Positions 12,428-24,565 of a stretch of DNA of 64,000 bases are shown piece by piece (positions within the stretch are counted from its first letter, which is position 1; every line of letters starts with the position of its first letter). The notes below the pieces were generated by a model that saw only the letters and a list, made by a program, of their open reading frames with translations, was not told where the DNA came from and made no database searches. The DNA is taken from the NCBI GenBank assembly GCA_015178975.1, contig WHVD01000056.1, positions 124,001 through 188,000 of the forward strand, given 5' to 3'. A program made the position numbers and the translations under genes. Source of the DNA: Hysterangium stoloniferum (lineage: Eukaryota > Basidiomycota > Agaricomycetes > Hysterangiales > Hysterangiaceae).

Positions 12428-12821
12428 AAGCTGACTGGATCGAGGGTATTGAACTCTATGTAAGGGCCACCTCAGTAGAGCCTGTGATACTCACACTAGA
12501 CTAACTAACAGAGGGATATCCAGAGTATATTAGGTAGCTACTAGATACAGATAAGGACTACTCACCTAACAGAGGGATGCCCAGAGAGAAAAGGATAAGG
12601 AGGCGCCTCTGCTAGATGTTCCGAAACATGGGGGTGTCTAAAAATAGAATGACAGCTTACCCTCAATGGTCCATAACTATCTACTCTATCCTAGAATATT
12701 CCTAGAGGATGGAACAGACCTCTGAAAAATGTGAGAAAAATATAGGAAACAATATAAAATAACCTCTAAGGGTTAGTAAGTATAGACATGACAAAAACCA
12801 AGAGACAAGACATAGAATGTC
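12428..12821. other. A1 gag-pol spacer without an open frame
   Basis: No frame stays open between the gag stop near 12822 and the Pol ATG at 12427. It holds two copies of a segment with GAGGGATRYCCAGAG (around 12510 and 12570) and several GTGAGTA-like sites on the minus strand, so a spliced intron is possible but unproven. Confidence 0.4.
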
Positions 12822-13840
12822 CCCTTACACTCTAGGTCTTTTGCTTTCTTTTCTTGTAGCCAGTTTGACATTCCTCCTGATGCATCTACTGTTAGGTACC
12901 TTGGGAGTAGCGTTTGAAATAGAGTCGTCCACTTCAGAGTCTGACTCATTGCAAGGAATTAAGTTGGGTAATTGTCCTGGGTCGAAGGGGAAGCTCTCCT
13001 CCTCCGATCCCTCTGACTTATTTCCTTAGATCGGTTCGCAAATGCTTCCTCGTCGACGATTTCCTCAATGGTGGGAGGTTCAGGTCGCGATAAAACTCTC
13101 GTCTCAGTCAGACCTTTCCGGTTCTGACGATGAACGTCTAGCCAGTCTCCTTTCTCGAGAAAATCACGGTCTGATATAGAAACATAGACTTGCGATGCCT
13201 CATTCTCATTTGAAGATGCATTCACGTTTGAAATGATGTTGTCCTCTGACTGAGGAAGGTAGACAGAAATGAAAATCGATTCCTCATCAATGTTATGTAC
13301 TTGTCCCTGTATGCTTAATCCATAAACCGTTTCATAAGCCCTTTGATCCTCCACCTCCTCCATTGGGTTCTGCGTGGAGCATTTGTTAATAGAGACATAG
13401 TGCGACATCCTGCCCACGTGAGGGCAGTCGATCTTAAAATGCTCTAAACTCCCGCAAATCCAACACTCCTTCAGGGGTTTGGTGATGCTTTTCTTGTCAC
13501 TTCCTTCGTGTTTCTTACCCTGTTTCGTGTTCAATCTCCTAGGGATGGTTTTATCCTCGAGTTTGCCGAGGAGGATGTGGCCTCGATTAGTGGGGTCAAT
13601 TCCTCCAGAGTGTTCTTCCTCATGCCAGGGATCTGACTCGTCTTGCTCAGCGATCATGACTCTGGGTTTCTGAAACCGATAACGCTCTCGATGTGTTTGA
13701 ACCCAAGCATTAATCAGAGCCTCTTGTAAATTGTTCGCATAAGTCTGCAGGCTCATGATGTTGTCGATAGGTTGTCCCTGTAGAAGGTAAAGCCATTCCG
13801 TGGGCAGTGTCAGGATGAGTCTGTGTGTTTCGTCCTTTCA
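12822..13840 (-). pseudogene. A1 Gag C-terminal part with zinc knuckle
   Basis: Gag forms the retrotransposon particle and its zinc knuckle binds the RNA. The main open piece is 12959-13756, preceded in the same frame by LPTEWLYLLQGQPIDNIMS. It contains the knuckle CWICGSLEHFKIDCP (C-X2-C-X4-H-X4-C) at about 13435-13480. It ends in an acidic tail which, after a one-base shift near 13030, continues as NKSEGSEEESFPFDPG to a TAA near 12822. Upstream of about 13840 the frames are broken. Confidence 0.82.
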
Positions 13841-14164
13841 GTTTTGGTGGAACTGTCAGGGGACTCTCTGTCACAAACCCTAGGAAGCACCATGTTCTCA
13901 TCTCATTGAAGTCCTTGAGTCCACAGTCCAACCCCTGCCTTTGTCACATTCCCTCTCCTTGTGGATATCAACCACTCTGGCTAATATGTAGAGTAGAGGA
14001 CTAACTTCAGAAGTTCATAGGAGTAATATTCCATTGTGGGAAGAACCTCTGTTCTGTAATAGGTAAAGTTATTTTTAGACTACTGGGTGCCTATGGGTCA
14101 CACCTGGCAGGGGGAATTCCTTAGACTGTTTCTCTTCAGATTCCCTCCTGCTAGGTGAGTTAGG
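13841..14164. other. A1 gag stretch with no clear frame
   Basis: This lies between the Gag C-part and the D insertion site, and no continuous reading frame is visible. Together with the distal end of 24228-24330 it may have been an intron: GTAAGGG follows the last capsid codons on the minus strand. It carries the left TSD TTAGG (14160-14164). Confidence 0.35.
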
Positions 14165-15807
14165 TGTTATGACCGTGTTGTAACCCATGTCGCAACCCGA
14201 TGGTCTCCGAGAATACTACAGTCTATCAATGTTCGAAGTTATTGATCAAGTCATCATTTCGGCAACCTTTGGAACACCGACACTGATGTATACCTTCGCA
14301 GCGATCAAACCTCGTTTACGCCCCTGTCAAATATACTCGTACCATCTGGTTATGTTTTGATACGTCCCCTTTCATTATGATGATCCGTTTTACTCTATGT
14401 TTCACATATGCCCGTATATACTTGTAGCCCGTGGACTATTCCCTTTTTCGTAATCCCACTCTCGGCTAAATCTCGGCTTCCGATCTTATTGTAACTTTCT
14501 GGTTTCTAGTCAAGTCTATTCGTCAAATAGTGTTTCCGCTCTTCCCTTAGTTAGTAGTTTCTAGACGCTGATAACTCATATATAAGACCCGCTGTAATGT
14601 AACTACTAGACAATCAGAATATCGAATTAGATCGACTTATATACCCCTCTAATTTCCGACTCCATTATCTATTCACGAACACCACATTCCGACTCCATCC
14701 GATTTACGATTCAACCTACATTTACGACTTCAACCTCTAATCTCCGACTCTCAGTCTCTGACTCTCAGTCTCCAACTGTCTCAGTCTCCAACTGTCTCAG
14801 TCTCAGTCTCCAACTGTCTCAGTCTCCAACTGTCTCAGTCTCCAACTGTCTCAGTCTCCAACTGTCTCAGTCTCCAACTCTCTCAGTCTCCAACTCTCTC
14901 AGTCTCCAACTCTCTCAGTCTCCAACTCTCTCAGTCTCCAACTCTCTCAGTCTCCAACTCTCTCAGTCTCCAACTCTCTCAGTCTCCAACTCTCTCAGTC
15001 TCCAACTCTCTCAGTCTCCAACTCTCTCAGTCTCCAACTCTCTCAGTCTCCAACTCTCTCAGTCTCCAACTCTCTCAGTCTCCAACTCTCTCAGTCTCCA
15101 ACTCTCTCAGTCTCCAACTCTCTCAGTCTCCAACTCTCTCAGTCTCCAACTGTCTCAGTCTCCAACTCTCTCAGTCTCCAACTCTCTCAGTCTCCAACTC
15201 TCTCAGTCTCCAACTGTCTCAGTCTCCAACTGTCTCAGTCTCCCACTGTCTCAGTCTCCCACTCTCTCAGTCTCCCACTGTCTCAGTCTCCGACTCCCTC
15301 AGTCTCCGACTCCCTCAGTCTCCGACTCCCTCAGTCTCCGACTCCCTCAGTCTCCGACTCCCTCAGTCTCCGACTCCCTCAGTCTCCGACTCCCTCAGTC
15401 TCCGACTCCCTCAGTCTCCGACTCCCTCAGTCTCCGACTCCCTCAGTCTCCGACTCCCTCAGTCTCCGACTCCCTCAGTCTCCGACTCCCTCAGTCTCCG
15501 ACTCCCTCAGTCTCCGACTCCCTCAGTCTCCGACTCTCAGTCCCCGACTCTCAATCTCCGACTCTCAGTCCCTGACTCTCAGTCTCTGACTCTTGGTCTC
15601 CGACCCCTCAGCCCAACCCTCAACTGATCCTTCGGTTTCCGATCGGTAGTTTACCGAGAGGTTTACTTGACAGGACTAGTTTCCACCCACCCGAAATTTA
15701 AGGACACCCGACGGTAACTTGCGAGGGCACAGCACATAAGCTGAAGCCAAGTCCTTCTGTTCAGTCCCCATCGGTCTGCCGACATCCGTCAGTTTCTGCT
15801 CTTAACA
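14165..15807 (+). repeat. D 5' LTR (1643 bp, expanded)
   Basis: Starts TGTTATGACCGTG and ends CTGCTCTTAACA. It differs from the 3' LTR mainly by a much longer 16-bp minisatellite. TATA-like CTCATATATAAGACC at about 14576. The conserved stem-loop motif lies at 15721-15754, 53 bases before the end. Confidence 0.93.
14745..15545. repeat. 16-bp minisatellite in D 5' LTR
   Basis: About 48 tandem units of TCTCCAACTCTCTCAG, shifting to TCTCCGACTCCCTCAG in the distal third. The 3' LTR of the same element has roughly 9-10 units at 23810-23960. Identical unit blocks show local homogenisation. Open frames across it are by-products of the period. Confidence 0.95.
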
Positions 15808-17960
15808 GTATATTCTGATTTCTACTCGCAAACCTGTCCTTATATCTATTCATTTGTTCATCACTCCACATCGGCATCGCATTACCTATCTTTTACAGAA
15901 CCCTTTTGTGTTTTCAGACATCACTCTGATTTCCAGATGCAAAGATAAGTTAATGGCCAAAGCTGATCCTGTTTTACTCAGATTCCACTCATTTTGCCCT
16001 GCTTCGATCCTTGTTTCGTCCTGCCCCTGGTTTGCTCGGCTCCCGATTATCTCCGGATATTCCGAATGGACTAATTTACCACTAGTCACCATACTATCGG
16101 AATCCGTTGGCCTCCGGAAATATGCTTTGCCTGTCATTTACCTTGATGGTATATTATGGATTCAAGTTCGCAATGTGTTGGCCACCTAGTGCTTGGTTTT
16201 CTTTACAGATATACCTTCCTAAACCATTGCTCATAACTCCAAATCGACATTGCCTTGCTTACCCTTGTTCTTTGCCTCGCCTTCGGACCCTTTTCGGGTC
16301 CCGACCCCTTTTCCAAACTTTTGTTTGGACACTTTTACGACTTACCCTTTGGTCCATGCTGTCCCATGCATGTTCCTTGTCTTGTCACTACCTTCCGACC
16401 CATTCTCCGACTATTCGGATTCCTCTCAACCTCTGCATTTGATTCCTACAATGACTCTCCAGACTTTCCGGTTTTTTCAGCAGGTCGGACTCCGAGTCAG
16501 GAAGATTTTATGCAGTACCCATCTCTCATCGGCTTTTGCAACCTGGATACATTCCAAACTGCAATACACTTTCCGGTTCCCTTATGGGACATTTTCTGGC
16601 TCTTTTCAGTTTCTCTGAGGAGCATTTATTTGTTTCCCTTGTGGAACAATCTGGACGTCACCCCTTTGACTAGCAGTATGAGTTGCTTGATTATTTCTAG
16701 GATACCACTGTCTCACCCACTATAATCTGTTGATTTCTGGGTATTGAGCAGTAAATTTTCCGAAACTTCTGATGCCTCTCATTTGACTGTATTGGTCTGC
16801 TCTGAATATTTTCAGACATCTCTGGCCTTCAGGAAACCCTTTGCCTTTCTGGGCATTTCTGGCCTTTTGGTACCTCTGGTCCCTTTTGGCATGTTCTACT
16901 CTTTCAGTCAACTTTGGATTCTTTGGATTCCTTGGATTTCCGGACTTTCCGGAATCTTCAGACCCTTCGGATTTCAATTACCTGTTGAGTATATGCTCGT
17001 GAAGATCAGTTTAATCTGGCTTTTCAGGCATCTCTGGCCTTCAGGCATCTCTGGCCTTCGGGCATCCATGGCCCTTCTGGGCCTGGCCTTTTCGGCATCT
17101 CTGGTCTTTTGGCTTCCCACTCTCTCACTTAAACTCAGATTCCATGGTTTCTTCCGAACTTTCCAGAACCCTCGGAACCTTTGGAACTTTTGGATTCTTC
17201 GGATTTCTGGACTTTCCAGAATTTCCAGACCCTTTGGATCCTACTTATTTGTTGAGTGATTGTTTGCCGAGATCAGTTAATCCAGCCTTTCAGGCACTTT
17301 CGGCCTTCGGGCAACCCTCAGCCCTTTTCTCGGGCACCCCTGGCCTCTTTTGGCACTCTTGGCCTTCGGGCAACCCTCGGCCCTTTTTGGGCATCTCAAG
17401 CCTTTTGGCACATTCGGCCCTTTAGGCATTTATGGCTGTTTTCGGCATGTTCAACACTTTCACTTGACTTCGGATTCCTCAGATTTCCAGACTTTCCGGG
17501 ATCCTCAGATCTTTTCCATTCCCAATTATCTGTTGAGTGTTTGCTTGCCAAAAATCAGTTTAATCCAGCCTTTCAGGCAAACTTTGGCCTTCGGGCAATC
17601 CTAGCCTTTTGGATCCCTGGCCTCTCTTCCGGCCTTTTCAGCCCTTTTGTCCGACTTTAAATTCTGTGAATTTTTGGACCTTCCAGAATCCTCGGACTTT
17701 CCAGAACCTTTGGATTTTTGGAATTTCTTGGACTTTCCAAAATCCTCAAATTTTCGGGAACCCTCGGACTTTCCAGAAACCTCGGACTCTCTGAATTTTA
17801 ACTCTTTGTTGAGTTTTCCCTTCTTGCCATGATTGTTTTTATCTTGGCTTTTTTAGCATATATGGCCTTTTGCGCCATTCCAACCATTTTAGCATACTTG
17901 GTCTTTTGGCACCAATGTTTCAGCTCAATTTCAGATTTCCGGATTTTCCGATCTCTCCAA
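15808..17960. repeat. CT-rich low-complexity interior of D
   Basis: Over 2 kb of pyrimidine-rich sequence made of degenerate short motifs such as GACTTTCCGGAA, GGCCTTCGGGCA and TTTGGAATTCTT-like strings. Several frames stay open by composition alone, giving Phe/Leu/Ser-rich strings with no domain. In a normal element gag, protease and RT would be here. No primer site is recognised after 15807. Confidence 0.6.
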
Positions 17961-17964
17961 ACTT

Positions 17965-19363
17965 TTGGAAACTTCGGATCCCGAAAATGCCATCACCCGG
18001 CCCTTCTCCGAATACCCTTCTGCCTTCAATATGGTCATCCGCTTCCGTCCTGGCCGCCTTGGTGGAAAACCCAATGCTATGACTAGACGATGGGACGTCT
18101 ATCCTAAAGAGGGGAGTAGCGACTACGCCACAGTTAATCTGCATAATTTCAAGCCTATGTTTTCATCGGAACAACTGTCCGAGTTAATCCGAGCTACTTA
18201 CCTTATACATCCAGTCATGCGCAGTGTTATCCTTATGGACACCGACAAGATATATCAAGATATATTATCGGCAATTCCATTAGACCCAGTCACCAAAGCA
18301 CACCTCAATAACCCGTCCGACCCCGATCATTCCTATGGTCACTTGACCCGCAAGGTTTCATTAAACTTGACAATTGCATATATGTTCTGGACTCCGACAC
18401 TCTCCGACTTCGAGTTTTACAGCATAAACATGACCACCTGATCTTGGGACATTACAGTATCAATTTACCATTGGACTTATCCAAAGAGAATATACATGGC
18501 CCGGTCTCCGAGATTTTGTCAAGCATTATTGTAAATCATGCACCAACTGTGCACGTTCCCAATCAAGACGTCACAAATTATATGGCCCACTCAAACAACT
18601 CCCAATACCGGAAAAACCCTGGAATTCAATATCAATGGATTTCATCGAAGACCTACCGGCATCCAACGGCCATACCGCAATTCTCGTTGTTGTGGATCGG
18701 CTTACCAAGCAAAGTATTTTCATTCCAACTTATGATACAGTAACATCCATACAGTTGGCCGAATTGTTCAACACTCATGTATTCTCCAAGCATGGCTTTC
18801 CGTTGCATTCCACTTCCAATCGCAGATCCAAGTTCATCTCTCACTTTTTTAGGTCACTCGGAAAAGCACTTGACATGAAACTCCATTTCATTTCTGGCTA
18901 CCACCCGGAAAGCGATGGCCAAACCGAACGCACTAATCAAACATTGGAACAGTACATCCGAGTCTATTGCAACTATCAACAAGACAATTGGAAATCACTT
19001 CTACCGCTTGCCGAATTCGCATATAACAACACCCCAAATGCTACTACCGGCATTTCACCTTTCTTCGCAAATAAAGGCTACAACCCAAATATCGCTATCC
19101 ATCCGGAATGCGATCTCACTTCAACCTGTGCTCAGGACTTTGTCACAAACCTCAATGAGCTACACCAAGAACTTCGAAAGAACATTGCATCGGCCCAGGA
19201 ACATTACCAACACTCCACAGACAAAAATCGGCTGCCACCCCCTGAACTCAAGATCGGTGACCGAGTATTTGTCAAAGCCGAGTTTTTCCGAATGACTAGG
19301 CCATCCAAGAAGCTCACCAATAAGTACTTAGGACCTTTTGAATTATAGCACAAGCAGGCACGC
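17965..19363 (+). pseudogene. D integrase (catalytic Asp lost)
   Basis: It starts in the linker after RNase H (FRPGRLGGKPNAMTRRWDVYP) and runs through a frameshifted zinc-binding part (CKSCTNCARSQSRRH in one frame near 18520-18570). The main core, open at 18635-19348, reads first Asp in SMDFIEDLP, a changed second motif (TSNRRSKF where the family has an SDRG-like motif, so Asp is Asn) and Glu in QTERTNQTLEQYI. The C-terminal DNA-binding part (LKIGDRVFVKAEF, KKLTNKYLGPFEL) is cut at 19363 by a solo B LTR and continues at 21052. Close to other basidiomycete chromovirus integrases in wording and length. Not functional. Confidence 0.9.
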
Positions 19364-21051
19364 TGTGATGTATTAGCCTTATTTTAATACTATTTTCCGA
19401 AAATGGAGTCCAATGCTCTATCAAAATGTGCAAATACTCAATTCACTGCAAGGTAAAATAATTTAAGTATTTGATATTAATCAGTGGCAGCCTAAATAGA
19501 CTTAGAACCCCTGAAGTCAAGAGTTTACTTGAATATATGCACCCTACTTCGCAAAGAAGGTTTTGAGAGCTGCTTGTGCAAGCTTGTTCTTTTTCTGTAA
19601 AAACACTACTAAAATATGAATAACAATTCACTGATTCCGAAACTAGATTCGACTTCGATTCTAGCTAGTTTATATATATTTTATACTATTTATCAAACAG
19701 TAAAAATATTTATAAACAGGTCAAAAGATTAGATATAGAATAAAACACTATTTGGCTAATATATGCTTTATTTACACTAACCTACAGGGTCTACTGTGAT
19801 ACTAACTTATCAGGATCTTAATGTAGTCTTAAGGATTCTGCAAGAATATTCTCAGTATTTATTTATGCCAAAAACCGGGTAGAAATTAGAATATATGTAT
19901 TTCTAATCTCAATATAACCTAAAATATTTATTACTTTATTTGATAACCAACTACTCAACTAGAGGTGGATTAGTAATAAAGGATAGCCAGCTACTCAACT
20001 AAGAGGTGGCAAAAGAGGAACAAGTTGTTTGTCAGAAGCTCAACTAGAGGTGACAAGGGGGTAGGATTATTACCAGAAGCTCAACTAGAGGTGGCAAAGG
20101 GATCCTGAGATAGCTTAGGTCAGCTCAACTAGAGGTGACTAAGTGTTTGTATATATTTATCCAACAGCCCAACTAGGGGTGGAATATAACTGCTTGCTGC
20201 AGTGGCACACTGATGTGGCTGATAAATGGGTTAAAATGAGTTATATTTCAGTGGTGGAGCAGAGCTCCTTATATACAGTAAAATCTGAGACATGGGAGAA
20301 TGTTCTAGCTACTTGTTTTACCTATTTTTAGCTATTTTACCTGGAATCTGCTGGAATATTCCAGGAGTTTCTACTACTTTCCATTGTAGCATATATGCTG
20401 ATGTAATATTCTCGCGCGTCGCGAAGTTGCTGATTTCGTGCGCGCGCTGATTACATAATTTTCCCGCGCGTGTCGCGTTTGTGACAATCGCGCGCCTTTG
20501 TGACCGTCGCGCGCCTTTTGTGACAGTCGCGCGACTCTGTGACCGTCGCGCGCCCTTGTGACAACTGTCACCTATTGTGACGGTTGTCACTCGTTGTGAC
20601 GATTTTCCCGCGCGCCGTGTAATAAACGCCAGGCCAGTTTTATATTATTATATAATTATTATATTTACTTTTAGTTAGTTATAAATATAATATTTTATTA
20701 TAATAATATAAAAATATATATATTTCGCCTTGATAATGCGCGAGTATTTCAAATCGCGTTTTGTCAGCGTCGGAGTTTGAAATATCATGTGAATGTCACA
20801 TGATTACTCGCGCGTTGTGAATAAGCGCTGAGTCGCCGACATATTAATCAAAAAAGAATAAAAAGTAGAAATTCAATTACTTGCTCAATTTATTAGATGA
20901 AAATACAAAATAAATTGTATAAATTCAGGATAAATCAAACAAATATTGTACAATTTAATCGTCGCAATATAATTACATTTGAATATTTGTTTTCACAATT
21001 TGTTAGGGGAAATTGTTTTAAAAATTGGAAAAAACTTAGAAATACATAACA
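19364..21051 (-). mobile_element. Solo B LTR inside D integrase
   Basis: 1688 bp, TGTGATGTATTAGCC to AATACATAACA, with exact TSD CACGC at 19359-19363 and 21052-21056. It contains a GTGAC/GTCAC cluster at about 20480-20600 and the TATA region near 20270 on the minus strand. Confidence 0.95.
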
Positions 21052-21350
21052 CACGCTCTCTTGGATGCTTCAGCTCCCCGAGAATATGCGTGCAGTACAC
21101 CTAGTACGACCTCCGCCTCCACCTGTGGTTATTGATGGGGAACCCAAATTCGAGATATCGGAAATCCTAGATTCAAAGATGGATAATCACCGACGTACCT
21201 GCAAACTACTCTATTTGGTCAAGTGGACAGGTTACGAAGGTACCAATGAATAAGCATCCTGGATTCTTGCCACAGAACTCAGAAATGCATCGGACATTAT
21301 CAAAGACTTCCATCAAGCATATCCGAACATATCCGGACCCCTATCATCTA
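21052..21350 (+). pseudogene. D integrase C-terminus with chromodomain
   Basis: This continues the integrase across the solo LTR. A proline-rich hinge (PPPPPVVIDGEPKFE) leads into a chromodomain, ISEILDSKMDN...CKLLYLVKWTGYEG. A single TAA after TNE (about 21251) then breaks it, and the same frame continues ASWILATELRNASD and DFHQAYPNISGP. The aromatic residues of the methyl-lysine cage are not all secure by eye. Confidence 0.85.
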
Positions 21351-21734
21351 CAGCATCCCAACATTTTACGACACCCATATTTGTGTATCCTGTCTCTTTT
21401 CCTTCGCTTCCTCCTCAGCCCTCTCAGTGGCTGCCAGCAACTCGGCATTCCCTGTTGCCCCCAGTTAACACTCCGGCCCCTCATGGGCAATTTCCGGTCC
21501 ATTCGGACACCTTCTGGCCTTTCCGGCACCTTTCTGTCCTACTGGTTAGCATTTATTCTTGCACTGCCTTGCACCCTCTGCATTTTGGCATATTCAGACG
21601 TTTGTCACCCCTGTTTGTCTGCTCCCACATTTTTAGTGTGCTCAGATCCCTCGGAACTTCCGGACTCTGTCCCGGACCTTTTCGGACTTTCAGACCTTAT
21701 TGGATTTTCGGAATTTTTAGGTTTCCGGACCTTT
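21351..21734. repeat. CT-rich tail of D interior
   Basis: Pyrimidine-rich sequence of the same style as 15808-17960. Open frames here give Pro/Ser/Leu-rich strings without a domain. I see no gene. Confidence 0.5.
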
Positions 21735-22937
21735 TGTGATGTATCTAGTATATATTCACGAATTTTCCCTTGATTTTCCCGAATTTATTTCAATTTATTT
21801 TATTCTATTTTATTTTATTTATTAATTCAAGAATTAGGCTATTTCCTTTTAACTTCAAATACTCAAAGCTTCGAATGACATCATATTATGTAATTGAAGC
21901 CTAGAGCGGTTGAAATATAAATATAATAAAGCCGGGTTATCTAATTTCGAGAGACTGGGTTTTTATTATATTATATTAGTACATATATGCGCATTATTAT
22001 CGCGCGATCACGTGACATCATGTGACGACGACGTCACGACGTGTTTACAAATCGTCGCGAGTAGTTTTTGCAGCCGCCCGGCCGCGTTTATTTCCGTTTC
22101 GGCGCCACGGCTTATTTTGCTTCCACCGTTGGCCATCCCGGGTTTATTTCCTGACTCGACCGGTTCGGATCTTCGGTTCGGATCTTCGGTTCGGATCTTC
22201 GAGTCGGGTGATAGCTATGACATCATAGCGGAATTATAGAAACTTTTAGAAACTTCTAATAATTTCCTAATTAGTTATTTAGCTATTATTAAGCAAAAAT
22301 CTCTACATGTATAAAAGGAGGCCTAAATCACTGAATAAATCACAACTACTTTATTACTATCAACAGCACCAGCTCAAAGCTTATCTAATCATCCTAAGGA
22401 CAAAAATAGCCTTAGTCTGATATCTAACTGCAAGCACCTACACTTGCAGCATCTTGAACTCTTTCTCTTGAACTTAGCTAATTCATCTAAGTTCCCTCAG
22501 CTTCCTGGAAAACCTTTAGGCTTACTAATCACTTAAGTAAATCTAAATTCTCATTACTGAAATCCCTGCCTGTTTAGGTTATTCAAGAGCCCATTTTAAC
22601 AGCACAGTTAATCGATCTTTAAACAAACGCTTGGATATTCGACTCTCGGACAATCTCTCTATTTATAAATTATTTAACAGCTTGTTAAATCTTTATAAAT
22701 AGTAAACTAAAAGGCTACAAGAAAGCGAAGGCTTACGACAAGTTTCCGCCAACTTATTGTGCATACATTCAGCTCCCGAACCTTTATTCTCAAAGAGAAC
22801 TTAACTTTCGTAGAGCACGTCACTACAAGTTCATCTGAATTTGTCAAGAGTGGACCTTTATTTGTTTATTTCTTGAATCCCTTGCCGTGTCAACGTTTGT
22901 TAATTATTTGAGAGAGTAAATAGCCAGATACCTTACA
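21735..22937 (+). mobile_element. Solo E LTR inside D
   Basis: 1203 bp from TGTGATGTATCTAG to GATACCTTACA, with exact TSD CCTTT at 21730-21734 and 22938-22942. It shares with the E copies at 44981 and 55061 the TATA region (ATGTATAAAAGGAGGCC at about 22308) and the downstream AGCTTATCTAATCATCCTAA block. It lacks the 30-bp minisatellite of the 44981 copy. Confidence 0.92.
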
Positions 22938-22942
22938 CCTTT

Positions 22943-23189
22943 TCGAGGTTTGAACTTACATACATTCAAGTATCCAAATATGACCATGGCCTCGTCCTGA
23001 CTTTTATCTCGATCTTGACTTTCCGAATCCTCTCCGAATCCTTTCTGAATCCTTTCCGAACTTTTCTGAACCTTTTCCGAACCCTTTCCAGCACCTTGCC
23101 AAATCCCATCTCCTTCCGACCTTCCTGCCTTCACCTTATTCTTCAGCACTTTTCGGCCTCCTTGGGATTTCGGCCAAATGGGGGGATAC
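22943..23189 (+). other. D 3' end with polypurine tract
   Basis: CT-rich remainder with CTTTCCGAACC-like repeats. It ends in AAATGGGGGGATAC directly before the 3' LTR, a likely polypurine tract. No gene seen. Confidence 0.6.
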
Positions 23190-24227
23190 TGTTACGACCG
23201 TGTTGTAACCCATGTCGCAACCCGATGGTCTCTGAGAATACTACAGTCTATCAATGTTCGAAGTTATTGATCAAGTCATCATTTCGGCAACCTTCGGAAC
23301 ACCGACACTGATGTATACCTTCGCGGCGATCAAACCTCGTTTACGCCCCTGTCAAATATACTTGTACCATCTGGTTATGTTTTGATACGTCCCCTTTCAT
23401 TATGATGATCCGTTTTACTCTATGTTTCACATATGCCCGTATATACTTGTAGCCCGTGGACTATTCCCTGTTTCGTAATCCCACTCTCGGCTAAATCTCG
23501 GCTTCCGATCTTATTGTAACTTTCTGGTTTCTAGTCAAGTCTATTCGTCAAATAGTGTTTCCGCTCTTCCCTTAGTAGTTTCTAGACGCTGATAACTCAT
23601 ATATAAGACCCGCTGTAATGTAACTACTAGACAATCAGAATATCGACTTAGAATATCGACTTAGATCGACTTATATACCCCTCTAATTTCCGACTCCATT
23701 ATCTATTCACGAACACCACATTCCGACTCCATCCGATTTACGATTCAACCTACATTTACGACTTCAACCTCTAATCTCCGACTCTCAGTCTCTGACTCTC
23801 AGTCTCCAACTGTCTCAGTCTCCAACTCTCTCAGTCTCTGACTCTCTCAGTCTCCGACTCCCTCAGTCTCCGACTCCCTCAGTCTCCGACTCCCTCAGTC
23901 TCCGACTCCCTCAGTCTCCGACTCCCTCAGTCTCCGACTCCCTCAGTCTCCGACTCTCAGTCCCCGACTCTCAATCTCCGACTCTCAGTCCCTGACTCTC
24001 AGTCTCTGACTCTTGGTCTCCGACCCCTCAGCCCAACCCTCAACTGATCCTTCGGTTTCCGATCGGTAGTTTACCGAGAGGTTTACTTGACAGGACTAGT
24101 TTCCACCCGCCCGAAATTTAAGGACACCCGACGGTAACTTGCGAGGGCACAGCACATAAGCTGAAGCCAAGTCCTTCTGTTCGGTCCCCATCGGTCTGCC
24201 GACATCCGTCAGTTTCTGCTCTTAACA
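23190..24227 (+). repeat. D 3' LTR (1038 bp)
   Basis: Starts TGTTACGACCGTG and ends CTCTTAACA. Outside the minisatellite it is nearly identical to the 5' LTR. Stem-loop motif at 24141-24174. Confidence 0.94.
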
Positions 24228-24232
24228 TTAGG

Positions 24233-24565
24233 TAGTTGTCTGTATGTATATATTAGTTCTAATATATCTTCGGATTCCCTCCTGCTAGCCTAGTGTGAGT
24301 ACCACAGGCTACAGGGGTTGCCCTTACAGGAACCCATACAAGAATTGATAGAGCTTGACCCTCCGCTGAATGTAATGAATGGGTGTCTCACGATTGTGAT
24401 CAGCTTGTCGAAATTTCATGGCTTCCCATTCTAGAGCTAAGGATTCATGCCAACGAGTTCCAAGTAATCCTTCTACGATGCCCCAAAGAAACGATCCGTG
24501 AGATCAACTGAATTCAGTGCGATGTTCATGGTCTAGGATGCTCCACCAGATCTTGGCATTGCCAG
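24233..24565 (-). pseudogene. A1 Gag capsid segment
   Basis: Read on the minus strand from 24560 it gives NAKIWWSILDHEHRTEFS, one stop, then HGSFLWGIVEGLLGTRW, LEWEAMKFRQADHNRETP and QRRVKLYQFLYGF, ending at a TAA. This looks like the helical capsid of a gypsy Gag. It lies between the parts at 26462 (upstream) and 13840 (downstream), separated from them by the B and D insertions. The frame end coincides with GTAAGGG, which could be a splice donor. Confidence 0.75.

Larger units (their letters stand above)
14165..24227 (+). mobile_element. D: gypsy chromovirus deletion derivative inserted in A1 gag
   Basis: Two LTRs (14165-15807 and 23190-24227) of one family, with exact TSD TTAGG at 14160-14164 and 24228-24232. 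The interior has no recognisable gag, protease or RT. Coding sequence starts only at the RNase H/integrase link (about 17965) and ends with a chromodomain (21060-21350), broken by a solo B LTR. Two CT-rich stretches fill the rest. Family knowledge makes it a chromovirus. The missing enzymes make it non-autonomous. Confidence 0.93.

Noticed and set aside
14745..15545. Regular repeats resembling a CRISPR array
   Set aside because: Units are contiguous with no unique spacers, lie inside an LTR, and the genome is eukaryotic. The same holds for 24838-25245 and 45273-45458.
16250..17832. Many overlapping Phe/Leu/Ser-rich frames
   Set aside because: They arise from CT-rich low-complexity sequence, occur in several frames at once and show no domain.
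17920..18144. Minus-strand frame over the D linker
   Set aside because: The plus strand reads the conserved RNase H to integrase linker in the same place.
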